Origin: Acanthochlamys bracteata
Lineage: Eukaryota; Streptophyta; Magnoliopsida; Pandanales; Velloziaceae
Direction: 5' to 3'
DNA: 64,000 nt
Assembly: GCA_019914995.1 (NCBI GenBank)
Contig: CM034136.1
Span: forward strand, 1,503,270 to 1,567,269
Shown here: piece after piece, positions 1 to 10,692 of the stretch
How the letters are laid out: the number at the start of each line of letters is the position of its first letter
Numbering within the stretch: position 1 is the stretch's first letter
The notes under the pieces: generated by a model
The model's database searches: none
What the model was told of the DNA's origin: nothing
The model's input: the letters and a program-made list of their open reading frames with translations, nothing else
Position numbers and translations under genes: made by a program

Positions 1-1490
1 CAAGTAATATTTTGAAGATTCAATTTTTGCTATTGAAAGCTTACATGAAGATCTATCTACAATCCGAATTTGAGGTAGATACATTCACTAACGATGTTTA
101 GAAAAGTCAACAGAATAGCTAGACAGACTAAGTTAGCTGATGGAATCAATCGAAATATTTAGATTTTATGGATTGAATAATGGAGAATATCAAGCAAAAC
201 TAGTTTTCTGGATTCATACTCGTGCTAACTAGTTGCAAGTGCCTTTTGAAGATGCTAGATCAATCAATAATATATTCAGAATATTTATTGTAGATTTTAT
301 GGATTGAATAATGGAGAATATCAAGCAAATCTACAAGATGGAAAGTTTTCAGGAGTACAACTCTAAATCAATCAAGTTCAAATCGTCATATATCAGCCGT
401 GCATTTTGAATTTTGGTAAAAATTTTTTTACAGATTGAAGGAAACATCCTGAAGATTATTGTGAACCGTTGGATGACTTTGCAGCCTCAAATAAGATCTG
501 ATTCAATTCAAATTTTCAGGAGCAATTTCAAAGACTTAGTAGAACATATTCACATCAGCAAATAATGATCCACAATGGAAATAAATCAGAGAAAATTTCA
601 GAGAAATGATATAGATACTGTAACACATCAAGTAGCCGTTTGCCTTATATCTTGACTTTACTTTGCTTCTAGCCTTTGCATCCTTAACCTATCCAAGAAG
701 TCATCATCTTGAGATCAAGGAGGGCACATTAGTATATAATCCTAGTGAAGAAAACCACAAAATATGCAAGTTTTTCAGAGCACTCAATCGAGCATACATC
801 TTGCTGCCATACAAACAGAAATATTTCAATCGAGAGCTTTCGTTGAATTTTATGTCTTTGTTTGTTTTGTGTGAGATTCTTTGAGTTTTCTTGCTGAGTG
901 ATTAGACATCATTTTTAGGAGACCACACTTAAGCTTAATCTCGTTAAATACTTGTAACCTTGTGAAAAGATTGGAGAAGAACTTGCGAGTTTTAGGATTG
1001 CTAACTTAGGTGTAAGTTAGCATTTTGTACTAGCCTTTTGCGAAGGCAAACACGGTTGTAGCCGGAAGAACCTTACAAATCTAGAAGGCTAGTGTGAGTT
1101 GTCATTGCAAAGAGACTCAGTTGAGGCGGAGGTGTTTTGCTAAACATCAAGTCTTATTTGTTGTACATTGTTTTAACATTAGTGGATTTCACTTGCTGTA
1201 TCAATTGACGTAGACGTAGGTACTGCGATGCCGAACCACGTAAAAATTCATGATGTGCTAACTATTTTACATCTTTTTAGCACTTGTGTTTATTTTATTT
1301 AAATTATATTGTGCTAACAACTTCGGTGTATGGCACTGTTCACGTTCAGTCACTAAATCGATAACCTCTTGATCGACTGATTGCTTACTATTCAATGGTT
1401 TTTGTTCAGAAAAGTGAAGTGTTTGGTTTTAGTTTGGCATAACTCAATTGACCCCATTTTTTAGTTAATATTCTGCAAGTTTCTTTATCA
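1..1490 (+). repeat. 5' LTR (left-truncated by window) of a Ty1/copia element
   Basis: The stretch ends in TTATCA directly before a primer-binding-site match at 1493, which places an LTR 3' end at about 1490. It contains an internal short repeat: a 20-odd-base block around 165-190 (a 'gattgaataatggagaatatc' type phrase) recurs near 300-325. The sequence around 1080-1150, with a 'gactcagttgaggcggaggtg' type phrase, recurs in diverged form near 49730-49760, so the family has another copy in the window. The LTR start was not located and may lie before base 1. Length and layout fit the long-LTR copia elements called Sireviruses, but that assignment is inference. Confidence 0.6.
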
Positions 1491-1492
1491 AT

Positions 1493-1508
1493 TGGTATTA
1501 GATCAGGC
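1493..1508 (+). other. Primer binding site of the copia element
   Basis: The bases TGGTATTAGATCAGGC resemble the plant retrotransposon primer site complementary to initiator tRNA-Met (TGGTATCAGAGC), with a few mismatches. It directly follows the LTR end and precedes gag, which fixes the element's orientation as plus. Confidence 0.65.
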
Positions 1509-1510
1509 CT

Positions 1511-4500
1511 CTACTAGAAAATGACTAACTATATTGAGAAAAAGATCGATATAACTATGCATGGATATCATTGCAACCGAAGAAAGATCGTCAAAGCGAC
1601 CACCACTTTTTGATGTCTTGAACTATGAATATTGAGAAACCAAGATGACTATCTTTATTCAAACGCAAGACTTCACATTGTGGAAAATCATCAAAGATGG
1701 ACCAATTGTGCCAATAAGAATGAATGCAAATGGAGTTTTCGTGCCCAAGCTAATTTTCGAATTTACGGACGATGATAAGAGACCATCTCCATGAATGCTC
1801 GTGCTATGAACTTGTTTTATTGTGCTATAAATCCTAGTAAATTTAACTGTACTTATTCATATAACACAGCTAAGATAATTTGGGACAAGTTAGAGGCTAC
1901 ACATGAAGGAACCGCCCTAGTTTTTCACAAATCTTCTCTTGCATGATTATAAAAACTTTAAAATGAAAAAAGGAGAATATATTACTCAAATGTATACTCA
2001 TTTTAGTAACATTATTAACCATTTGAAAAATCTTTGTAAGCATTTTAGAAAGGATTTAAAGTGGAAGATTATGCGTGCCGTACTTCGCACATATAGCTCC
2101 AAAATGGATGCCACTAAAGAAAACTATGATTTCTCTACTATGCATTAGATGAACTAATTGGCAAACTTATAGCAAAGGAGCTTTATTAGGGAAATCTGAA
2201 GGAGCACCTCACCCCTAGCCTTGAAGACAACCGAACAGCTGGTAAATTTCTCTTTTTCCGATGAAGATGATATTACTATGTTGATTAGAAATTCAAGAAC
2301 TACTTGAAGAAACAAATGAAAAGGCAAGCCAAAAAGGAAGGATTACAAAGCCGATGATGACCAAGAGAGGAATTACTATTATTGTAAGAAAACTGGAACA
2401 CTACCTTTACGAATGCTCTATTGAAGACAACCAAGAAGAAAAATAATAAGAAGAAGAAAGTCATGGCTGTGTAGAGTGATGAGGACTCATCTTCTTCAAG
2501 TGAATCTGAGGACGAAACCAAAATGGCAAACATATGTTTTATGGTAAATAGTGAATCGGATAATGAGGTTAATGATTCTAATTATCAATTTTCATATATG
2601 AATTGCATGATGCTTTTTCTGAATTGTATGAATTTTAGAAGTTTAAAAAAGATGTATAGTAATTTAAGAAGTGCATGTATGAGAGCGAAAAGATGAATGA
2701 AAGGTTAACCGAAGAAATTAACTCATTACTTAAGAATCCTCCTTTAAACCAACTTAATGCATGTCAATGTGATGCTATACAATTTGAAAACATTAAAGCT
2801 CACCGAATTATATGATGAGGTGCTCCTTGAAAATAAAAAACTTGAGAATGAAAGGCTAAAAATCAAAAAGATAAAGATAACAAATGAGATGGCCAACTTG
2901 CATACTTCTTTACCAAATTTGTAAAGGGTAAGAAAAGACTTGATATAATGCTCGAATCTCATAAGGGCATCTTTAGAAAGGAAGGAATCGGTTTTGAAAA
3001 TGTCATGTTATCAAATATTGCTGGCACTAAAAAAATAAAATGAAAGTAAAACAAAATTGGATCTCTAAGGGAACCATCTGTCCAGCAAACACTAAAGGAT
3101 CCAAAGAAAAATTTTCTTTAGGTACTTAAATGTGAGCATTCCCTTGTAGGTATACTCAGGGGTCGTGAGGAATAGATGGACCATGACATATTGATATGAA
3201 CTATTCAAGGCATATGACGGTTGAAGTTACCAACTTTAGTCATCTAGAGGCATATCAAGAAGGAAAAGTTACTCTTTGAGATGCTAGTAAGTGCTTGGAA
3301 ACGAGTATTAATAAGATTGGTAAATGATTTCCTTTTTGCATTGATGACATGTTGCTTATCTAAAGTTTGAAGCATAATCTCTTGAGCATAAGTCAACTAT
3401 TCTATGTTGGTATGTATGTGACATTTAAAAAAACTCTTGCTCGGTCATCAACTCATCCGTAAAGAAAATCATCCAAGACAGCAGAGAATATAATGTTTAT
3501 GTTATTTATTTTGATGATTTCATGACAAAAATCTTTGTCTTATAGCTAGCCAGTAAAAAAACCAATCACTTGTGATATAAAAGACTCGGTCATTGCAATA
3601 TTAAAATGATTGTAAAGCTCTCTCAAAAGTAACTCTTCTCGGGTCTGCCTAACATATCATACCGAATGGAAGGACTTTGTGATGCATGTATGAAAGGCAA
3701 ATAAGTGAGGTCTCATTCAAATAGAAGCAAGATCTAACCACCAACAAGCCACTCCAATTGCTTCTCATGAATTTGTTCGGAGCTACTCAAATCGCAAGCT
3801 ATGGAGGAAAATACTATTGCCTTGTCATTGTTGATGACTACTCAAGGTATTGTTGGGTATTCTTTTTGGCATTCAAGAATGAAGCAATTACAGGTTTCTC
3901 CTCTTTCTCAAAGAAAATTCTAATGAACTTGATTTAAACATCATTGCTATTAGGAGTGACCACGGTAAAGAGTTTCAAAACCAAAGTTTTTTGCGATGCA
4001 AATGGTTTGAACCATAACTTCTCGGTACCTAGAACACGTCAACAAAATGGTTTTGTTGAAAGGAAGAATAGAGTGCTAGTTAATATGGCAAGAACTATGT
4101 TGTGTGATCAAAATTTACTCAAATATTTTTGGACCGAAGCCGTGAATACAGCTTGTCATATTCTTAATCGTGCTTTATAAATCCTTACTTAAAAGACTTC
4201 TTATTAATTGTTTAAGAATAAGAAACCTAATATTACTTAATTTAATTATTTTGGTTGTAAATATTTTATTTTTTAATCAACTGTAAGGAGAACATTGGTA
4301 AGTTTGATTTCAAAAATAACGAAGGTATATTTCTTGGCTACTCAAACTCTTCCAAAATATTTGGAGTTTTCAACAAGAGAACTTTATGTGTGGAGATGAT
4401 ATTATTTTCGAAACTACTAATGAAATTTTGAGCAAGTAGTTTTCCCAAGCTTATGTAGGAGTTTCAAATGAACATGATGGGAGCTCAACTATTTCTTGGA

Positions 4501-5338
4501 TTTCAAATCAAGCAACTTGACAAAGACATTTTTATAAACCAAGAAAAGTATGTCAGGGACTTACTTAAGAAGTATAATTTGAAGTATAAAAAGGTGTAAA
4601 TACCTTCATGGCCACAAATGCTAAGCTTAAAGATGAATTAGGTAAAGATGTTGATCAAAACTCCAGTATGAGCGGATTACTTCTCTACTTACATGCTAGT
4701 GGACCTCATATTCAATATAGTGTTTGTTTATATGCCCGCTTTTAAAGTGCATCTAAAGAATCCAACTTGGTTTGTGTCAAGAGCATTTCTAAATATCTTG
4801 CTGATACGAAATAATTTGGCTTATTTTATCCCAAAGAGCGTGCATTTGACTTAGTTGTATATGCGGATGCCAACTTTACACGATGCAAGCTTGATAGAAA
4901 AAGCACTAGTGGTTCTTGTCAATTTCTAATTAGATATTTGATTTCTTGGTATTCGAAGAAGCTACGTCCATTGCTTTATCAACTGCAGAAGTTGAATATG
5001 TTGCAGTGGGTAGTTGTTATAAACAAGTATTATCGATCAAACACCACCATTTTGATTTTGGTTATAAATTACATAAAGTGCCTATTTATTGTGATAATAT
5101 GAGTGCCATTAATTTTTCTAAAAATTTCATTCAACACTCGCGCACAAAACACATAGACTTTAAGCATCATTTTATTCATAACCATATTGAGTGCAATGAC
5201 ATTGTTTTCAATTTTGTTGATTCTGAAAATCAATTTGCGGATATTTTACAATGCACTTGCCTTCCTATTCATTTTTTGCGTTTTTCTATGAACATGGATT
5301 GTGCTATTTGTGATTTTATTGGTTTGAAAATATTTTAG
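1511..5338 (+). pseudogene. Decayed Ty1/copia gag-pol
   Basis: Degenerate copia order is readable across frames. Gag lies at about 1560-2420 (a tract reading PPLFD, then YEYWETKM-like sequence, then a broken zinc knuckle near 2375). A protease-like YSRHMT tract is near 3205. Integrase is at about 3740-4180, with VDDYSRYCWVF and the C-terminal signature RTRQQNGFVERKNR. From about 4480 the reading resumes inside reverse transcriptase at FLGFQIKQLDKD, so the catalytic YVDD part is missing. RNase H continues to 5338, including the tract ALSTAEVEYVAVGS. Frameshifts and stops are frequent and no 3' LTR follows. The copy cannot encode a working polyprotein. Confidence 0.85.
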
Positions 5339-5989
5339 AAAGGGTCGTTGCTACCTTTATCCGTTCACGAGAAGTGGGACCACATTTGTATCGTTTTCAT
5401 GACATGACTACCTCAAACTCCGCAAGGCTATAGTTTCGTTTGGTTAATTATGAATTGTTGGCCAAGAGTGCGCGTTTTCTACCCATGCAGACCACTTACG
5501 ATGCGGCCGATATGCACAGTTGTATGTGAGGGATATAATGAAGTTGCACGGTATTCCTTTAACGATTATTTCATATTTTAGGCATAGTTTACTTCTCGTT
5601 TTTGAAGTAAAGTCCAGCATGCACTTGCAACACAGTTGACTTATAGTAGTGTCATTCATCTGAAAATAGACGGACAATACAAGCGTATGATTCAGACCTT
5701 GGAAGAAATGTTATGCTCTTGTGTACTCGAGTTGTGACAATCTTGTGATCGACACTTGTCATTGGTGGAGTTTGCATATAATAATAGTTTTCAGGCTAGT
5801 ATTGAGAAGGCATCGTTTGATGCCTCATGCGGTAGGAAATCTCGATCACTAGTTCGTTGGTTTAAAACTTGTGAGGCCAATGAACTGTCGCCAGATATTA
5901 TTCGTGGCACTACTAAAAAGTTTAAACTCGTCCGAGAGCGAATAGCTAAAGATCAGAGTAAGCAGAAGACGTATGTAGATCCTAACAGT

Positions 5990-6175
5990 CTGTTTGGATA
6001 CAGGAGTAATAAATAAGAGTAAATAAGAATATGATTAAACAAGAAGAGATTATTAGGATGGAGACGAGAGTAAGAATAATAATTTAATCTCGTATTGTTT
6101 AGATATATCAATAAGATTAATAAAGAATAAATAATCATTCTTGTTTGATAATAAGGAATAAGCAAGAGTAATTTT
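5990..6175 (+). repeat. Left long terminal inverted repeat of the insert
   Basis: AT-rich sequence built from GAGTAA/ATAAGAA phrases. It matches 7826-7996 in inverted orientation with moderate divergence and length differences. Its outer end begins near TCTGTTTGGATACAGG. Confidence 0.5.
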
Positions 6176-6839
6176 TATAAAAAGTCAAAAATCTTTTGTA
6201 TTTTTTGGTGACTCACACCAACGGATTGTCTTCCTTTCAATTAAATATAATCCAGAAAATAGCTTATGCTAACATATGTAGTTATGAGAGAGTTTTGATT
6301 TCTTCATGAAACGGATTACTTCATGAAACAAATTACTTCTACGTGAAAGAGATTGATTTCTTCCAGCAAAAAGCATATAAGCTTTTCAAAGCAATGTTGC
6401 AAATTGTGGTTGTACCTTCTATTACTTTGAACCTTTTGCAAACTATACAATTGATTAAGGTTTTAGTTTATCTAAGATTCTGATGCTTACATGAATCATA
6501 TAAGCACATTATACAATCTCAGCGAGAAAGAAAAAAAATCAGCTAACAATTACACGCCTTCTACTACATATTCTAGTTAAAAAAATTTCGACTACTGTAA
6601 AAATATAATAGTGGTCTTCTTCAATGTCAAATGCTAACATTTCACCACATCTCTCCATCTTAGATACTCAAGTCTAGCGAAATAATGAGTGTATGCACCT
6701 GCAATGACTAACACATGAAACAATTGATAGTTACAATTGATGACTATGTCCAACAATATCGAACTTTCTTGGCAACCATCTTTCAGGCATCGTTGCTGCG
6801 CAAACAATCACTCCTAGTCCATAAAAAATACCCATCAGT

Positions 6840-7781
6840 AGAAAAATCTGTTGATAATATCGATAGGCAAGCTCCAGAGCTATCACAAACATCTATAAGC
6901 TTCCGCACTCTACTGCCTGCAGTGAACTCAGTAACACCATACTCATCAAGGAAGGACTACATGAATGGCACTGAAACACCCCACATGGCCTTCTGCATCA
7001 GAGAATTGGCCTCTGCATCATCCACATAGTACTCATATGCAGACACACCACCGTTCGCTAGAGCAAATGCACCAAGGCCTGACGGGTCCAGCACCGCAGC
7101 ATCCAACCAAGGCCATGCTGCACTAATGCATCCTAAGAATCAAAACACAACAATAGCACATAAAACTATTTTGCAATTTGTAAAAGAACCAAAACCATTT
7201 CAATGATTCTACAAACACCCGATCATCAAATTTTTACGAAAATATTGAATTTTTAAGGTTCACGCGAAACTCCTAAAACTTCAATTGATGCACATACTCT
7301 TTATTAGTTTTTACATTAGATTCAAAGATAACAAGATTTATTCTAGTACCTAGTGATGCTAAAGAACGTAAGCAGAAAACGAATCCCAATTTTGGCCGGA
7401 AACAAGAGTTTCTCCATCATCAGTGAGGGAGTACCGTCGCTGATCACCATCAAAGAACTCCTTAAACACTTAATGACTAACAAGCATGCGAAGCATTCGA
7501 TGAATTAGAACCGGAGAAGCTGTTTGCGGAAGAGATGGTCTAATTCTCCCTAAACTCTCTTCGGCGGTCAACGGCTGGTTCGCTATCGATTGCCAAATTG
7601 CGTCGGACATGCCGAGCCGTACCATTGCGTTGAGAAGCATAGTGACGGAGAGCATAATCGCGCATCCATCATCGCTAACCTTGCTGATTTTTTTTATTGT
7701 TTCTCCGTCACCGGATAAGATCTCCACTGCCCCAGAAACAAAGAAGAAGAAGAAATTGATGTAAATACAACAAAACAGCAT
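6840..7781 (-). pseudogene. O-methyltransferase (COMT-like) fragment, broken
   Basis: The minus strand reads a plant class II O-methyltransferase N-terminal half: NAMVRLGMSDAIWQ (dimerisation region), then RMLRMLVSH, then FFDGDQRRYSLTDDGETLV. A first exon ends at 7350 and a 217-bp intron with GT and AG ends spans 7349-7133. Exon two (from 7132) reads AWPWLDAAVLDPS, ANGGVSAYEYY, AMWGVSVPF and DVCDSSGACLS, the start of the methyl-donor-binding fold. Damage includes a stop in the SYGVF-type motif, two CAG-to-TAG-like changes in the VLQHHQ-type motif, a one-base deletion after DALV, and a stop after VPFM. Similarity fades near 6840, so the C-terminal catalytic half is absent. The retained intron shows it derives from genomic DNA, not from a processed transcript. 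Confidence 0.8.
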
Positions 7782-7825
7782 GGGTAAGAAAGATATTCAT
7801 AAATTGAACAGAATTAAGATTACTC

Positions 7826-7996
7826 CTGCTCTTGTTTACACCCCAATGTGGAGTGTAACTGATTAATCCTCAATAGAAATTAAGGAGAGAGATTTTATTC
7901 CCATTAATTTTATAAATTCGATACCAAACAAGAGTAATGGAGAGTAATTCATTCATTTACTCTTCTTTACTCTATATTACTCTCAATCTAAATATA
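7826..7996 (-). repeat. Right long terminal inverted repeat of the insert
   Basis: Reverse complement of the left repeat, diverged. It contains CCAAACAAGAGTAATGG and ends with ATTACTCTCAATCTAAAT, just before the gypsy reading resumes. Confidence 0.5.
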
Positions 7997-8440
7997 ATAT
8001 AAGTGTCGTGTGGTATCTTTTGTCGTTGGTGATGAGGTCTTTTTGCGAGTTTCTCCAATCAAAGACATTCTATAATTTGTAAAGAAGGGAAACCTCAATC
8101 TGAGATTTATTGTCTCATTACCGTCAAGTCTAGCAGGTGTGCACCTAGTGTTTTATTTATCGATGATTCAAAGGTGCTTGAGTGATCTGTCTCACTTGAT
8201 CGAGCTAATTTTCTGATAGAATCATGACGACTTAACATATGAGGAGCTTTCAGATGCTATTTTAGACCGTCAGATAGGTCGGTTACAGAGGTAGGAGTTA
8301 TCTTCTGTTTTAAGTTTAGGAAGAACCACTCGCATAGAGAAGCAACATGGGAGTTGGAAGTTGAAATGGAAGCAAAATATCGTACCTCTTGAGGTATGAG
8401 TTCATCTCTTCTTTAATTTGAAAAATCGATCATGAATTTT

Positions 8441-8458
8441 GGAAAAAGAGGGTTGTAC
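8441..8458 (+). other. Polypurine tract before gypsy 3' LTR
   Basis: GGAAAAAGAGGG lies a few bases upstream of TGTAACATTCC, the LTR start, and follows the end of the integrase remnant. It is positioned as the plus-strand priming site of the element. Confidence 0.5.
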
Positions 8459-10692
8459 TGTAACATTCCATGTTGCTTATGGGCTATAAGCCCAAGTTGA
8501 GCCTAAGAATACCTTATTTTACTTATCTCTCACTTTGTCTTGCAGGTGTTTTTTTTTAAAATGTTCTTCTCATCACCTCATCTCCCGCTAGCTCTTACCT
8601 CACGCGGTCCTTCTTTTCGGCTTGCGTTCAACCCTTCTACTAGGATAAGTATCACTTCACTGTACCTCAGACCTTCATTCTTAGCTCATTGATCGTCGCT
8701 GTTGCGATTTCGGAGATCTTCGTTGTACGGAACAAAACTAGGGTTTTATTCGATTATTTTTTTGGCGTTCCGGCGACGCCGAATAGCTGAAAATTCTCCT
8801 CTTAGCTTGCTAACGTCTTTCCCTCATTTATTTGTGTGTTCCTCTTCAGTGCGTGGTTGGACGTGAGCTCACCGCTGAACATTATTAAGTCAAATTCGGG
8901 ATCGCATCAAATTTGAAGCTCGTCATCGCTTTCCTTGAGCTTTACTGACATCACTTCTTCTCTTTGCTGATTTTTAACACCCTCTTGATAGAAATCCTAA
9001 CTCGTTGGAATCCGACAAATTTCAGTTGCTAGCAGGCCAAACCTACCTTATAAGTGAGTTGAAATCCTTGTGCCGTTTATTTCAAATTGATATTGGATCA
9101 ATTATTGATTTGTTTCATTCTAGTTGAACGTTGGATTGGAAATAGGTGAGTTGTTGCCGATTCAAGTCGTTTTGGAATTCAATCGTCATGTTTCATTGAT
9201 AAGTTCTTGAATTTGTTAGCCCTAGTATTGATTATGCTGCGGATAGAAATTGGATGAATTGTTGAATGAATGAAACCTTAGAATGGGTATGCCGTGGCGA
9301 ATTAGTTTAGACTTGAACTCGATTTTTCCTATATATGAGTGTTGAGTTTAACTCTAGTTTAGCGTATTAAATATTGAATGTGCACATGTGTGCGGTAGGT
9401 TGCACAAGTGATTTGGGCTCGAGTGGTGCAGTTTAGAGTTGACGAGTGGATTGGAGTTAGTGGGTGGCTCACAAGTGAATGTTATTGTACCTCTTGTTCT
9501 TTAGCTATACTTGTTAAGCTTTCAAAACGCATGCAATATTTGCTTTGAAAACTTTGGCGTACCTTACCATTCTCCTCACATATTACAATTTATCGTTCAT
9601 GCTATATGTACCTGTACAAAGTATGCTTACTTGACATCCTGTTTATAACTGTGATAGCATGCTAGTATATTATAAACTTAGGAGGCATAAATTATAGATA
9701 TAATTTATATACATATTACCACTTACATCTCAAACATGTATGAGTGTAATTATGATAGCATTGAATCTATGGCAAATAACATATTCATTGTGTGAAACCT
9801 ATTTTATTGCATCTACTTGTTAAAAACTGTATTTGTATAGAACAATCCAGAACCTGACAAGTATTTTTCCAACCTATATATTATAGATGCTTGTATGAGA
9901 TTGTATTGACTAATTCGGTGGGTCCTAAAGCATATTGGGCACCGAGTTATGAGGATATGGATTATCGATGGGTCTTAGGACATACTGTGCAGCGAGCTAT
10001 GACGATGTGGATTTCAGTCAATCCTAGAGCATATTGGGCACCAAGCTATGATGGTATTTGTTTGTCGATGGGTCCTAGTGCTTACTTGGCACTAAGCTTG
10101 TTTGTGATCTTAGATATATAAAGGTATTATATATACATATTTGCGTGATGTAAATAGCGGCATAATACGAGTTGGTGATCTAATCTCCCTCAGTCACCTA
10201 CTTTATATGGTTGCTACTGTTGATGCATTCCCATACAATATTACACATTCCTGCTTGTGTGGATACATTATACATATGTATATATTTATAGACATGAAAG
10301 TGATGCATGACATTGTCTCATGTTATCTTAATCTCTCTATTAAAAACTGAATAGGTATTGAATGATTTGGGACTTAGTAGAATTGATCTGACATATCTTT
10401 ACATCTATTGCATATATATATTTACAATACCTAGATAATATATTAGTTATCTTAAATGAGCATTCTGGTAGTTTTCTTTTGATTTGGTCTTTGGTGTTAA
10501 GTATTATTATGGTTAATGGTTTAGGCCTCCTCCTGTTGAGCTTTTATGGGAAGTCATACCGAAATTTTGTCGAATTTGGTAATTTGTCGGTTTGGTCAAG
10601 TTTTCAATCAGATTTACTAAATTGGGCTGAGTTGGGTATCGTCTGAGCTCGAGTCTATCTAGTGCCGATCAGAGTTTGATTTTGGGTCTTAA
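8459..10692 (+). repeat. 3' LTR of a Ty3/gypsy element, copy 1
   Basis: It starts TGTAACATTCC after the polypurine tract and ends near TTTGGGTCTTA, where a different sequence (an NBS-LRR fragment) begins. Long parts align with 50411-52908: GGCGTTCCGGCGACG near 8765 against GGCGTTTCGGCGACGG near 50717, the Tyr-poor leader around 9060-9180, the tandem GGGTCC repeats, and the GGTCAGAGT end block. The two LTRs are in the same orientation but well diverged, so they are separate, old insertions of one family. No matching 5' LTR of this element is in the window. Confidence 0.8.
9917..10096 (+). repeat. Four-unit tandem repeat inside the gypsy LTR
   Basis: Four units of about 50 bp each begin with GGTGGGTCCTAAAGCATATT-like sequence and continue with GGGCACCGAG-like sequence. 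They start near 9917, 9968, 10016 and 10067. The same four-unit layout is present in the second LTR at 51829-52005, so the array is a fixed part of the LTR and not a random microsatellite. Confidence 0.75.

Larger units (their letters stand above)
5988..8000. mobile_element. Insert with long terminal inverted repeats carrying an O-methyltransferase fragment (Pack-MULE-like)
   Basis: This block interrupts a gypsy integrase reading frame. Its first roughly 185 bases and the reverse complement of its last roughly 170 bases are alike in order: a TTTGGATACAGGAGTAAT-type outer end against TTTAGATTGAGAGTAAT, then AAGAGTAAATAAGAAT against AAGAGTAAATGAAT. Further in, both have CTTGTTTG and then CAAGAGTAAT-type inner motifs. 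Long, gene-capturing inverted repeats are typical of Mutator-like Pack elements, but I could not resolve a 9-bp target duplication. No transposase is present. Inside lies a minus-strand O-methyltransferase pseudogene with an intact intron position. An alternative is two separate related MITEs flanking an unrelated fragment. Confidence 0.55.
5341..8400 (+). pseudogene. Decayed Ty3/gypsy integrase, split by an insertion
   Basis: Translation around 5345-5470 reads LLPLSVHEKWDHI and PQTPQGYSFVWLIM, then TTYDAA, then (5500-5550) YAQLYVRDIMKLHGIPLTII, which is the plant gypsy integrase core. 5660-5980 gives IQTLEEML, LVEFAYNNSFQASI and RERIAKDQSKQKTY. The reading stops at about 5985 and resumes at about 8005 as VVGDEVFLRVSPIKDIL, then SLAGVH, then LSYEELSDAILDRQI-like sequence and a final RTTRIEKQHGSW tract near 8320-8360. 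It contains several stops and frameshifts. The split is caused by the 2-kb insert described separately. A polypurine tract and LTR follow, so this is the 3' end of one gypsy element. Confidence 0.85.

Noticed and set aside
6600-6839. Continuation of the O-methyltransferase into its C-terminal half
   Set aside because: The minus-strand reading after DVCDSSGACLS loses all similarity; the GEMLAFDIEED-like tract near 6640 is too weak to call.
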